NCBI GenBank assembly: GCA_965651815.1
Contig: CBFGTJ010000047.1
Span: 1-18,852 of the forward strand
Direction: 5' to 3'
DNA length: 18,852 nucleotides
From: CBFGTJ01 sp965651815
GTDB lineage: Bacteria > Actinomycetota > Acidimicrobiia > Acidimicrobiales > Microtrichaceae
In this document: piece after piece, positions 6,836-14,533 of the stretch
Numbering within the stretch: the stretch's first letter is position 1
Layout: each line of letters opens with the position of its first letter
The notes under the pieces: generated by a model
Seen by the model: the letters and a program-made list of their open reading frames with translations, nothing else
Told to the model about the DNA's origin: nothing
Databases searched by the model: none
Made by a program: the position numbers and the translations under genes

Positions 6836-7165
6836 GTGGCCCCACGATCCCGAACCCGCACCCGACCTGGCACCCGGGCCCGACGAGGCCTCGTGACCGC
6901 CGCCGTCGGCCTCGCCGTGCTCGCCGGCTGCGGCGACGACGACGGTGGCGACGACGGCACGAGCACCACGACCGCCGACGGCGACACGACGAGCACGATC
7001 ACGACGATGCAGCCCCAGCCGACCGCGGACATCGGCGAGGGGGACGTCCCCGACCAGGGGGACGACGGGACCAGCTCGACGGTGTCCGGCGCCGTCCCCG
7101 GGCAGGATGGCGACGAGCTCGACCCACCCGATGACGGGGCCGGGGGTCCGGCACCCGGCGGCTGA
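6836..7165 (+). CDS. small putative lipoprotein, disordered
   Basis: A 109-residue protein starting at GTG 6836 with a GGAGG ribosome site at 6827-6831. It has an Arg-rich n-region (residues 4-17), a hydrophobic stretch LVTAAVGLAVLAGC and a lipobox LAGC with Cys32, so the mature part would be lipid-anchored outside the membrane. After Cys32 the sequence is almost entirely Asp, Gly, Thr, Ser and Pro (GDDDGGDDG, TSTTT, PDDGAGG), typical of a disordered linker or a low-complexity cell-surface tail; no domain is recognisable. A weak promoter TTTCGT-N17-TACGGC (6781-6809) lies just upstream. It diverges from the F420 gene. Because the composition is so biased, the coding call rests on the lipobox, the ribosome site and strand context. 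Confidence 0.65.
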   Translation: MAPRSRTRTRPGTRARRGLVTAAVGLAVLAGCGDDDGGDDGTSTTTADGDTTSTITTMQPQPTADIGEGDVPDQGDDGTSSTVSGAVPGQDGDELDPPDDGAGGPAPGG

Positions 7166-7275
7166 GCCCACGCGCCGGGGCGGGCACCTCGCGGGTTCCC
7201 TTGAACCGGGACGCTCGCTGCCGACAGGGATCGACGAGGCGCCAGCCGGGGAAGGGGGCGCCGGGGAGCGATCCG

Positions 7276-9096
7276 ATGTCATCCAAGGACCGACAGGCTC
7301 GGGCGGTCGCCGCCATCGCCGAAGCGGTGGGCGCCGAACCGATCACGCGCGGTGACCTTCCGCCCGATCTCCCGGGCCACCTGCGGACCGCCGTCGCCAC
7401 TGCCGCGGACGGGCACCACGCGGCGGTCACGGCGCGCGACGCCACCGTCTGGCGGCTCGCCACGGCGCGCGACCACCTCGACGAGCTCACCGCGCTCGTC
7501 GAGCGCGAGCAGTCCCACACCGAGGAGGCCGCGGCCCGACTGGCGGCGGGCACCGCCCGCGCGGCGGAGCTGCGCACGGGGCTCGGCGAGGTCATGAGCG
7601 AGCGTGTGGAGGTGCAGCGCGCGCTCGGCGAGTGGGCGGTGCACGCCGAGCGGGCGCGTGAGCGCTGGACGTCCGCGTCCGGGCTGGTCGCAGCCGTGCG
7701 CTCGGGCCCGCTCGACGATGCGTCGCGTCGCCAGGTGGCCGAGGGGCTGCGTCGCGAGGCGGAGGGTGCGGACGGGCTCGGGCTCGGCGACGCCGCGCGC
7801 CAGCTGGCGCGGTGGGCCGACGAGCTCGAGTCCGGCAGCGCTGCCCTCGTCCCGGCGGCACGCGCGCTGCTCGACCGGGCCGCCGACCTGGACCGGCGGT
7901 GGGCCGAGGCGGGCGCGGGCGACCCGGGGGCGGATGTCCGCGTGCTCGCGGCGCGCCAGGAGCTGCTCGCGAGCCAGGAGGCCTGGGAGCAGCTGGAGTC
8001 GCAGGCCCGCTCGGGCAACCTCGGCGAACGCCTCCGCCGGACGATCGAAGCGGCGCACGCGGCGAGGGTCGAGCTGGAGGAGCAGGGTCGACGGGTCGAC
8101 GCCGACCAGCTCGCCGCCGCGAAGGCCGCGGAGGCCGAGGCGCTCGGCCTCGTCGGCTTCGACTCGATGCTCGACTTCCGCGTCGCGATGTCCACCACGG
8201 GTGCGGGCGCACTGGCCGAGACCCGCCGGCAGGCGTGCCAGGAGCGGATCCAGCGAGCCACGTCGAGCCTCCGTGACGAGGTCGAGGCGAGCCGCGCCCG
8301 CCACGAGGAGCTCCGGCGCGAGCGCGAGGACTTGGAGCGCACCGCGGCCGCGTCGGTGCCCGGCTGCGGTCCCGACTGGGAGCAGACCGTCGCCGGCCTG
8401 TACGAGGTGCCCGAAGGGGTGCAGTCCGCGATCGACGCGCTGGAGGCGCTCGCCGCGGGGGCGGACCGCACCGTGGAGGAGCTCCGGGGCCGTAGCCACG
8501 CGGTCGAGGCGGCCGCGAACGAGCGTGCGGCGGCGCTGCGGGACCTCGACGTGGAGTGCCGCCACGCCGCCGCGGCCGAGGAAGCGGCCAGGAACGAAGC
8601 CGCGGCAGCCGCCGCACGGGCGACGTTCGCCGCGGAGCAGGTCCGCCAGCTCGAGGCCGCGCTCGAGGAGGCGGAGGCGCAGGTCGCGCGGACCGCCGGT
8701 GCGGCGGCCTCGGCCGAGCAGCGGGGGTACACCCACGCCGACGTGGCGCGGCGGCGAGACGCGCTGCTGGCCCTGGTCCGGCGGCGTGCGGCCGAGGTCG
8801 CGGATCCCGGCCGCGCCACGACGGCGACCGCGGTCGTCGTCGACGACCCCACCGTCGACCTGCACGCGGAGGACGCCCTCGACGTGGTGGGCGCGCTGGT
8901 CGCAGCGGAGCTCCCCGCGCCGGTGGCCTTCGTCACCAGCCGCCCCGAGCTGGCCGACGCGGGACGCCGCGCCGGCGGCGCGGTGCGCGTCGTGGACGCC
9001 CGCCGGCGGCGCGCGCGGCGCTGGCGCCCGGGACCCCCGCCTGAACGGCTCCCCAGCCCGGAGGGACTTCGACCACTGGAAGCTCAGCACGGGTAG
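7276..9096 (+). CDS. coiled-coil protein with a C-terminal ABC-type Walker-B half-lobe and no P-loop
   Basis: A 606-residue protein I cannot name. Residues about 40-500 are mostly helical and rich in Ala, Glu, Arg and Leu, with long coiled-coil stretches (about 60-130, 245-300, 325-365 and 410-490). Near the end, AVVVDDPTVDL (519-529; Asp523-Asp524) looks like an ABC/SMC Walker B plus D-loop. It is followed by a helix and FVTSRPELAD (552-561), like the switch region of RecF/SbcC/SMC ATPases. No GxxxxGK[ST] P-loop and no LSGG signature is found, so it should not bind ATP alone. It ends in a basic tail rich in Arg (580-592). ATG 7276 has a GGGGAG ribosome site. The downstream 91-residue gene may be related by context. 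It may be an SMC-like structural or nucleoid/division protein, but that is speculation. Confidence 0.75.
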   Translation: MSSKDRQARAVAAIAEAVGAEPITRGDLPPDLPGHLRTAVATAADGHHAAVTARDATVWRLATARDHLDELTALVEREQSHTEEAAARLAAGTARAAELRTGLGEVMSERVEVQRALGEWAVHAERARERWTSASGLVAAVRSGPLDDASRRQVAEGLRREAEGADGLGLGDAARQLARWADELESGSAALVPAARALLDRAADLDRRWAEAGAGDPGADVRVLAARQELLASQEAWEQLESQARSGNLGERLRRTIEAAHAARVELEEQGRRVDADQLAAAKAAEAEALGLVGFDSMLDFRVAMSTTGAGALAETRRQACQERIQRATSSLRDEVEASRARHEELRREREDLERTAAASVPGCGPDWEQTVAGLYEVPEGVQSAIDALEALAAGADRTVEELRGRSHAVEAAANERAAALRDLDVECRHAAAAEEAARNEAAAAAARATFAAEQVRQLEAALEEAEAQVARTAGAAASAEQRGYTHADVARRRDALLALVRRRAAEVADPGRATTATAVVVDDPTVDLHAEDALDVVGALVAAELPAPVAFVTSRPELADAGRRAGGAVRVVDARRRRARRWRPGPPPERLPSPEGLRPLEAQHG

Positions 9097-9116
9097 GTGT
9101 GTTTCCGATACACCTA
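9094..9116. promoter_or_regulatory. inverted repeat, possible operator or hairpin
   Basis: TAGGTGT-N9-ACACCTA is a perfect 7-bp inverted repeat that begins on the TAG stop of the coiled-coil gene, 55 bases before the next start. It could be an operator for the 9171 gene or an mRNA hairpin. Its spacer contains TTTCCGA (9102-9108), the same half-site as in the TetR palindrome at 9598-9618. Confidence 0.45.
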
Positions 9117-9121
9117 TGGGT

Positions 9122-9139
9122 GGCCGCAACGGGGCGGCC
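9122..9139 (+). other. leader hairpin upstream of the 91-residue gene
   Basis: GGCCGC and GCGGCC form a 6-bp stem around a 6-base loop, just after the 9094-9116 repeat. A T tract is absent. It may end transcription of the upstream gene weakly or structure the 5' leader of the next gene. Confidence 0.35.
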
Positions 9140-9170
9140 GTAGAGCCCTCAACGGGGAGGGATCATCCAC

Positions 9171-9446
9171 ATGGCACAGCCGACCATCCATCCGGGTCAC
9201 GCGACCGCGGCCCACCGGATCATCTCGGGACGGGCGCAGGAGCTCGCCGAGACCGACCAGGACCGGGCCGCGAGGGTCGCTGCAGCGCACCTGCCGTGGC
9301 TCGCCCACCTCGACGACGACGAGCGTCGGGTGTGCCTCGACGAGGTGGTCGAGGCGCTCGTCAACCGCAGCGAGCTCGACGGCCTGATCGCCCGCTGGGC
9401 GGACGTGGCGCAGCGTCGTCGCGCGGAGCGCGCCGCCCGCGCCTGA
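9171..9446 (+). CDS. small helical protein of unknown function
   Basis: A 91-residue all-helical protein that I do not recognise. It contains the segment HLPWLAHLDDDERRVCLDEVVEAL (about residues 41-64, hyphenless single helix pair), then ELDGLIARWADVAQRRR to a basic Ala-Arg tail. The late L..LI..W...A pattern resembles the C-termini of small actinobacterial antitoxin-like or DUF6247-type proteins, a weak likeness only. There is one Cys and no membrane segment. ATG 9171 is preceded by GGGGAGGG (9154-9161), a strong ribosome site 9 bases away. It is preceded by the inverted repeats at 9094-9139 and followed by a 10-bp hairpin at 9498, so it looks like a separate small transcription unit. No toxin gene accompanies it. 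Confidence 0.7.
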   Translation: MAQPTIHPGHATAAHRIISGRAQELAETDQDRAARVAAAHLPWLAHLDDDERRVCLDEVVEALVNRSELDGLIARWADVAQRRRAERAARA

Positions 9447-9497
9447 CGCGCCCGCGGCGACCCTCCCGAGCGCGGCGGAACCGGAGATCTCGAGCCC

Positions 9498-9521
9498 GCC
9501 CGGCGCCGTGCGGCGCCGGGC
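9498..9521 (+). terminator. strong GC hairpin terminator
   Basis: GCCCGGCGCC and GGCGCCGGGC form a perfect 10-bp stem with a GTGC loop, followed only by TTC rather than a T tract. It lies 52 bases after the stop of the 91-residue gene and before the TetR promoter, where a terminator is expected. Confidence 0.65.
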
Positions 9522-9569
9522 TTCGGCGCGCCCGGCAGCCGGTGCTCGGCGGCGCTGGCGGCCGCGCGC

Positions 9570-9598
9570 TTGCCATCGATCCCCGATCGCCCTACGTT
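9570..9598 (+). promoter_or_regulatory. promoter of the TetR gene (leaderless)
   Basis: -35 TTGCCA (9570-9575) and -10 TACGTT (9593-9598) are separated by exactly 17 bases. Transcription should begin at about 9605-9606, the GTG start codon, giving a leaderless mRNA. A TTG start at 9570 is therefore unlikely, since it lies in the -35 box. Confidence 0.65.
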
Positions 9599-9618
9599 TT
9601 CCGACGTGCATTCGGAAA
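9598..9618. promoter_or_regulatory. TetR operator candidate
   Basis: TTTCCGA-N7-TCGGAAA is a perfect 7-bp inverted repeat that starts on the last base of the -10 box and contains the GTG start codon of the TetR gene. Binding here would block the promoter, so autorepression is the simplest reading. Confidence 0.65.
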
Positions 9619-10397
9619 TCGGCGCACCGACGGATCGACGGACCCGGAAGCGGGCGGCCCGACGCGATGCCCTGCTGGACCTCGCGGCCGACCTCGTGGA
9701 GCAGCACGGCGTGGACGGCGTCACGATGGCGGCGCTCGCCGAGGCCGCCGACTACGCGCCGGCCTCGCTCTACACGTACTTCTCGTCCCGCAGCGCGCTG
9801 CTCGCCGCCCTCCAGCAGCGGGCGCTCGCGACCCTCGGTGAGGTCGCGCGGGATCACCTCGCCGCCTGGGACGCGGTCCTCGACGCCGATCCCGGGCGCG
9901 ACGGCGAGCCACCCGACCGACGCGCCCGGGTGCACGCGCTCGCCCGGCTGCTGGCCTTCTCCGAGCTGTTCCTCACCGCGCCCGAGCACCACCCGAGGGA
10001 GTTCCGCCTCCAGCAGCAGCTGCTGGTGACGCCCGGCGCGGAGGACACCGCCGACGCCGCGACGGTCGTGCCGAGCGCGATGGCGGTGCTGGAGATCCCC
10101 CGGCAGCTGCTCGCCGCCGCCACCGACCGTGGCGCCCTCGACGAGCACGAGCAGCCGACCGACCCGCTCGGCCAGCCGATCGACGGCAACCTGCTGCGCA
10201 CCTTCGCGTGGGTCGTCGCGATGAACGGCGCGCTGATGGTCGACTCGCTCCGCACCGGCCTGCCCTCCACCGGCAAGGCGCTCGGCGAGGAGCTCACCGC
10301 GACGCTGCTCGCCGGGTGGGGGGCCGATCCGTCGGAGCTGCGGACCGCACGCGAGCTCGCCGCCGCCATGGCGGACGCGACCAGGAGGTCAGGATGA
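9606..10397 (+). CDS. TetR-family transcriptional regulator
   Basis: A 263-residue TetR regulator from GTG 9606. The DNA-binding domain spans about residues 14-62: helix RKRAARRDALLDLAADLVEQHG, the turn VDGVTMAALAEAADYAPASLYTYF with the recognition helix, then SSRSALLAAL. The ligand-binding domain (about 63-255) is longer than in typical members (about 190-210 total) and has no recognisable specificity motif. GTG 9606 is chosen because it lies 7 bases past a -10 box with a 17-base spaced -35, and the codons upstream would overlap the promoter. Its TGA overlaps the ATG of the membrane hydroxylase, so the two are coupled. It probably represses itself and the hydroxylase through the palindrome on its start codon. 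Confidence 0.9.
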   Translation: MHSEIGAPTDRRTRKRAARRDALLDLAADLVEQHGVDGVTMAALAEAADYAPASLYTYFSSRSALLAALQQRALATLGEVARDHLAAWDAVLDADPGRDGEPPDRRARVHALARLLAFSELFLTAPEHHPREFRLQQQLLVTPGAEDTADAATVVPSAMAVLEIPRQLLAAATDRGALDEHEQPTDPLGQPIDGNLLRTFAWVVAMNGALMVDSLRTGLPSTGKALGEELTATLLAGWGADPSELRTARELAAAMADATRRSG

Positions 10398-11026
10398 TCA
10401 CGGCTTTGTCACTCGTCGTCCCGTTCGCCCTGGGCTGGGCGGCGTGGACGCTCGCGGAGTACCTGCTCCACCGGTTCGCGATGCATCACCTGCGCGGCAG
10501 GGGAATCATGAGCCGCGAGCACCTCGAGCACCACGTGCACTCCTCGTGGTCGTTCTCGGTGACCCACCTGATGAGCTGGGCGGGGATGCTGTTCGTCGGC
10601 GCGGTGCTGTGGTTCCCCCTCGGGTGGTGGTTGTCGAGCGTCGCCGGCGGCGTGGCCCTCGCCGTCGGTTGGGCGGTCGGCTACTTCTTCTACGAGTACC
10701 AGCACATGGCCGCCCACCTGCACGCCCCGCGCCACCGCTACGGCGCCTGGCTGCGGCGCCACCACTTCCACCACCACTTCGGGCACCCGATGGCGAACCA
10801 CGGGGTCACCGTCCCGGTGTGGGACCACGTGTTCCGCACCCACGAGGCGCCCGGGAAGGTCCGCGTGCCGCGCCGCCTGGCGCTGCCGTGGCTCGTCGAC
10901 GAGCAGGGTGAGATGCTGCCGGAGTACGCGGACGACTACGTGCTGGTCGGCCGGGCCGACGACGCCGAGCGGCTCGCCGCGCTCGACCGGGCCCGGGCGT
11001 TCGCGTCCATCGCACCCGCGGACTGA
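10394..11026 (+). CDS. fatty acid hydroxylase / sterol desaturase-superfamily membrane di-iron enzyme
   Basis: A 210-residue integral membrane protein with the histidine clusters of the fatty acid hydroxylase superfamily (PF04116): His26-x4-His31-His32, His43-x2-His46-His47, His104-x3-His108-x-His110 and the cluster His123, 124, 126, 127, 128. These bind a di-iron centre that hydroxylates or desaturates lipids, sterols or carotenoids. Hydrophobic helices are at about 3-24, 57-78 and 82-103. ATG 10394 overlaps the TetR stop (ATGA) and has an AGGAGG site at 10383-10388. The last 30 residues (charged and helical) lie antisense to the end of ppsA. Substrate is unknown; a membrane-lipid hydroxylation controlled by the TetR regulator is likely. 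Total length is near that of compact carotenoid-hydroxylase-like members. Confidence 0.85.
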   Translation: MITALSLVVPFALGWAAWTLAEYLLHRFAMHHLRGRGIMSREHLEHHVHSSWSFSVTHLMSWAGMLFVGAVLWFPLGWWLSSVAGGVALAVGWAVGYFFYEYQHMAAHLHAPRHRYGAWLRRHHFHHHFGHPMANHGVTVPVWDHVFRTHEAPGKVRVPRRLALPWLVDEQGEMLPEYADDYVLVGRADDAERLAALDRARAFASIAPAD

Positions 11027-13344
11027 CGCCGCGCCGCCTCGACGAGCAGCTTGCGCTCGGCGGCGCCCACGGCGCGCCGCGCGGCGGGGACCGCGTCCGG
11101 GTTGACCGAGATCGAGTCGATCCCGAACCGGACCAGGTGTTCCGCGAACCCCGGCCGGTTGCTCGGCGCCTGGCCGCACAGCGACGAGCTCAGGCCGACC
11201 TCGCGGCAGGTCCGCACGATCTGCTCGATCGCGTCGAGCACCGCGGGGTCGGCCTCGTCGAACAGTTCCGCGCAGGTCTCCGAGTCGCGGTCCACGCCCA
11301 GCACCAGCTGCGTGAGGTCGTTCGAGCCGATCGACACCCCGTCGATGCCCATCCGGGCGTACTCGGGCAGCCAGTACACGACCGAGGGCACCTCGGCCAT
11401 GATCCACCGCTGCAGGCCCCGCTGCCGCCCGAGGGGGCTCGCGTCCATGAGCTCCAGGCACGCCTCGAGCTCCCAACGGGTGCGCACGAACGGGATCATC
11501 ACGTGCAGGTTCGGCGTCTCCTCGTGGACCCGGGCGAGCAGCTCCAGCTCCAGGCCGAACAGCTCCGGGTCCTTGATGTAGCGGTAGCAGCCGCGGTACC
11601 CGATCATCGGGTTCGACTCGACCGGCTCGAACCGCTCGCCGCCCTCGAGCCCGCGGAACTCGTTCGTGCGGAAGTCGATGGTCCGGTACACGACCGGCCG
11701 GTCGCCGAAGGCCCGGGTGACCTCCAGCAGCGACGCGGCCATCCGCTCGACGAACACGTGCCCCTCGCCGCGGGCGACCAGCTCCTTGGGGTGCACCCCC
11801 TCGAGGGCGTCGGTGACCATGAACTCGGCGCGCAGCAGGCCGACGCCGTCGACGGGCAGCGCCGCGACCCGCGGCGCGAGCTGCGCCATCGCGAGGTTCA
11901 CGTAGATGCGCGTCCCGAGGCTCTCGACCGGCTCCGCGGCCGGCCCCACCGCCGCCGGGGTCGCGGCCACCGCGGCCGGGATGGTCGCGCCGGCGGTGGG
12001 GGTCGGGCGTGCGCCGGCGAGCACCACGCCCCTCGACCCGTCGACGGTCACCTCGTCGCCGTCGTGGAGGTCGCGGGTGGCGGTGCGCGTGCCGACGACG
12101 CAGGGGATGCCCAGCTCGCGGGACACGATCGCCGCGTGCGCGGTCATGCCACCGGCGTCGGTGACGATCGCGGCCGCGCGGCGCAGGGTCGGCACCCAGT
12201 CCGGGTTCGTCGTCGGAGCCACGAGCACCTCGCCGTCGGCCATCGTGTGGCCCTCGTGCGGGTCGTGCAGGATCCGCACCCTCCCCGACCCGACCCCGGC
12301 GGAGGCGGCGAGGCCCTCGAGCAGCACCTGCTCGTCGTCGTCCGACCCGCCGGCGTCCTCCCCGTCCGACGCGTCCCCGAGGGTGGTGATCGGCCGCGAC
12401 TGCACCAGGTGGATCGTGTCGCCCTCGATCGCCCACTCCGTGTCCTGCGGCTCGCCGTAGTGCTCCTGCACCCGGGCACCGAGCCGCGCGAGCTCGAGGA
12501 CCTCGTCGTCGCTGAGCACGCGGGCGGCGCCCTCCGACTCGTCCATCGCGACCTCGACGACCGTGCCGTCGGGTGCGGGGTCGAGCCGGTGCGACTGCAC
12601 GCCGACGCTGACCGAGCGGATCGTCGGCCCGTCCTTCGCGACGACGTAGGTGTCCGGTTGGACCTGCCCGCCCACGACGACGTCGCCGAGGCCCTGCGCG
12701 GCTTCGATCACGACGACGCCGTCGTCGCCGGTGACCGGGTCCGCGGTGAACATCACCCCCGCCCGGTCGGAGCGCACGAGCCGCTGCACCACGACGGCGA
12801 TCGAGGCCTCCTCGTCGAGCCCCTTGCTCGCCCGGTAGGCGATGGCGCGGTCGCCGAAGAGCGACACCCAGCACCTCCGCAGCGCGTCGAGCAGCGCCTC
12901 GTCGCCCACGACGTTCATGAACGACGAGTGCATTCCCGCGAACGACGCGCCCGCGGAGTCCTCGGCGGTGGCCGACGAGCGGACCGCGACCGGCACGCGG
13001 TCGCCCAGGCGGTGGTAGGCGTCGAGCACGGGGCGCGCCACCTCGTCGGGGATGTCGACGCCGCCGACCAGCTCGCGCATCCGGGCGGTGCGGTCCCGCA
13101 GCTCCTGGCTGTCCCCGCCGATGCGCAGCGCATGCGCGAGCTCGTCCCGCAACCGGTCGCGCACGCCCGCGAGCTCCATCGCGCGGTGGTAGCCGGCCGA
13201 GGTGACCACGAAGCCCGGTGGCACCGGCAGCCCGGCTGCGGTCAGCGCGGCGAGGTTGGCGCCCTTCCCACCCGCGACGGCGACGTCGTCGACGCCGAGG
13301 TCCGTGAACCAGGCGACGACCGGGACCTCTCCTTGCTCCGGCAT
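10936..13344 (-). CDS. ppsA: phosphoenolpyruvate synthase
   Basis: An 802-residue pyruvate, water dikinase: ATP + pyruvate + water gives PEP + AMP + phosphate, the entry to gluconeogenesis from pyruvate. Domains in order: N-terminal ATP-grasp (about 10-320; GGKGANLAAL, VAVRSSATAEDS, QSRPIT); swivelling phosphohistidine domain with His403 in GGMTAHAAIVSRELG; C-terminal TIM barrel (about 475-770; VGLLRAEFM, IGSNDLTQL, and the catalytic Cys723 in SLCGQAPSN). The length is slightly above E. coli PpsA (792). ATG 13344 has a strong GGGAGGAGG site. Residues after about 772 are a low-complexity Ala/Ser/Arg tail that runs 91 bases into the convergent hydroxylase gene, suggesting a lost ancestral stop. 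The alcohol dehydrogenase gene ends 23 bases upstream; the two are probably an operon. Confidence 0.95.
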   Translation of the reverse strand: MPEQGEVPVVAWFTDLGVDDVAVAGGKGANLAALTAAGLPVPPGFVVTSAGYHRAMELAGVRDRLRDELAHALRIGGDSQELRDRTARMRELVGGVDIPDEVARPVLDAYHRLGDRVPVAVRSSATAEDSAGASFAGMHSSFMNVVGDEALLDALRRCWVSLFGDRAIAYRASKGLDEEASIAVVVQRLVRSDRAGVMFTADPVTGDDGVVVIEAAQGLGDVVVGGQVQPDTYVVAKDGPTIRSVSVGVQSHRLDPAPDGTVVEVAMDESEGAARVLSDDEVLELARLGARVQEHYGEPQDTEWAIEGDTIHLVQSRPITTLGDASDGEDAGGSDDDEQVLLEGLAASAGVGSGRVRILHDPHEGHTMADGEVLVAPTTNPDWVPTLRRAAAIVTDAGGMTAHAAIVSRELGIPCVVGTRTATRDLHDGDEVTVDGSRGVVLAGARPTPTAGATIPAAVAATPAAVGPAAEPVESLGTRIYVNLAMAQLAPRVAALPVDGVGLLRAEFMVTDALEGVHPKELVARGEGHVFVERMAASLLEVTRAFGDRPVVYRTIDFRTNEFRGLEGGERFEPVESNPMIGYRGCYRYIKDPELFGLELELLARVHEETPNLHVMIPFVRTRWELEACLELMDASPLGRQRGLQRWIMAEVPSVVYWLPEYARMGIDGVSIGSNDLTQLVLGVDRDSETCAELFDEADPAVLDAIEQIVRTCREVGLSSSLCGQAPSNRPGFAEHLVRFGIDSISVNPDAVPAARRAVGAAERKLLVEAARRQSAGAMDANARARSSAASRSASSARPTST

Positions 13345-13367
13345 CCGGATCCTCCTCCCTCGAGGGC

Positions 13368-14408
13368 TCAGGGCACGACGACCGCTCGACCGACGACCTC
13401 ACCGGCCCGCAGCGCACGGTAGGCCTGGGGCGCCTCCTCGAGGCCGAAGGTCGTGACCTCGGCGCGGAGCTTCCCGGCCCGGGCCAGGTCGATCACCTCC
13501 AGCAGCTCGGGCAGCGTGCCCCAGTAGGTCGTGGCGACCGAGACCTCGTAGGGCACCGAGAAGAACGACAGCGGCAGCGTGCCGCCACCGATGCCGACGA
13601 TCGTCAGGTGCCCCATCGTCCTCGTGACCGACGCGGCGAGCGCGAGCGTCGCGTCGACGCCGACGAAGTCGAGCGTGAGGTCCGCGAGGCGGCCCGAGGT
13701 CAGGTCGCGGATCTCCGCGGCGGCGTCCTCGCCGGAGCGCACCGTGTGGTCGGCTCCCCAGCGCCGCGCCATGTCGAGCGCCGCGTCGCGGGTGTCCACG
13801 GCGATGATCTCGACCGCGCCGCTCAGCGCGCGCAGCGCCTGCACGCCCATCTGGCCCAGTCCTCCGGCGCCGATGACGACCGCGAACGAGCCCGCCCCGA
13901 GCAGGTGCAGCGAGCGCTTCACCGCGTGGTACGGGGTGAGGCCGGCGTCGGTCAACGGGGCTGCCTGGGCCGGTGGGAGGTCGCCGATGGGGACCACCCA
14001 CCTGCTCCGGGGCACGAGCATGTAGGGCGCCATCCCGCCGTCGAACCCGAGCCCTCCCCCGGCGGCGGCGAGCTCGCCCTGCCGCTCGCAGTAGTTCTCG
14101 GCCCCCGAGCGGCACCGCCGGCACGTCCCGCACCCCCACGGCCCGTAGACCGCGACGGCCTCGCCGACCTCGAGGCCCTGGACGCCGGGCCCGAGCGCCT
14201 CGACCCAGCCGGCGTTCTCGTGGCCGAGCGTGAACGGCGGGCCCCACGGCACGACGCCCTCGGTGAAGTCGTCCATCAGGTGCAGGTCGGAGTGGCACGC
14301 CCCTGCCCCGCCGATCCGGACGAGCACCTCGCCCGGCCCCGGGTCGGGCTGGGGCACCTCGGCCAGCTCCGCCTCCTCCTGCCAAGCGGTGAGCCTCAAC
14401 GCGCGCAT
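13368..14408 (-). CDS. zinc-dependent secondary alcohol dehydrogenase, ADH-A-like
   Basis: A 346-residue medium-chain dehydrogenase much like Rhodococcus ruber ADH-A, which oxidises secondary alcohols and reduces ketones with NAD(H). Catalytic zinc ligands are Cys38 (GACHSD), His63 (LGHENAG) and Asp154 (PLTDAGLTPYHA). The structural zinc lobe has Cys93, Cys96, Cys99 and Cys107 (GCGTCRRCRSGAENYC). The Rossmann loop is GAGGLG (180-185), with Asp205 at the end of strand 2 favouring NAD. GKL..EV near the end and the terminal VVGRAVVVP also match. ATG 14408 has a GGGGAGG site. It is upstream of ppsA by 23 bases, so products of alcohol oxidation could feed pyruvate and then PEP, though the physical link is the only evidence. 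No promoter was identified in the 125 bases before it. Confidence 0.92.
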   Translation of the reverse strand: MRALRLTAWQEEAELAEVPQPDPGPGEVLVRIGGAGACHSDLHLMDDFTEGVVPWGPPFTLGHENAGWVEALGPGVQGLEVGEAVAVYGPWGCGTCRRCRSGAENYCERQGELAAAGGGLGFDGGMAPYMLVPRSRWVVPIGDLPPAQAAPLTDAGLTPYHAVKRSLHLLGAGSFAVVIGAGGLGQMGVQALRALSGAVEIIAVDTRDAALDMARRWGADHTVRSGEDAAAEIRDLTSGRLADLTLDFVGVDATLALAASVTRTMGHLTIVGIGGGTLPLSFFSVPYEVSVATTYWGTLPELLEVIDLARAGKLRAEVTTFGLEEAPQAYRALRAGEVVGRAVVVP

Positions 14409-14533
14409 CGGCGTCCTCCCCGGTCGGGCCTCGTGGGCGACGTCCCGGGCACATGCAACCAGACGCGGCGGCCGCGTGCGCCGTGGAACGAACCCGGGCG
14501 CCTCGTCGTGGGCGCGGGCGGGCCGCGGGACGG

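Noticed and set aside
7191..7210. GGTTC-CCTT-GAACC, resembling a tRNA T-arm or a terminator
   Set aside because: No acceptor, D or anticodon arms nearby and loop lacks T-loop bases; the 5-bp stem with no T tract is too weak for a terminator.
9570..9605. TTG start for the TetR gene at 9570
   Set aside because: This TTG is the -35 box of a well-spaced promoter whose +1 falls at GTG 9606.
7604..9841. 745-residue plus-strand open frame overlapping the coiled-coil gene and beyond
   Set aside because: It is Arg/Ser/Pro-rich, spans three clear genes in a different frame, and lacks domains or a ribosome site.
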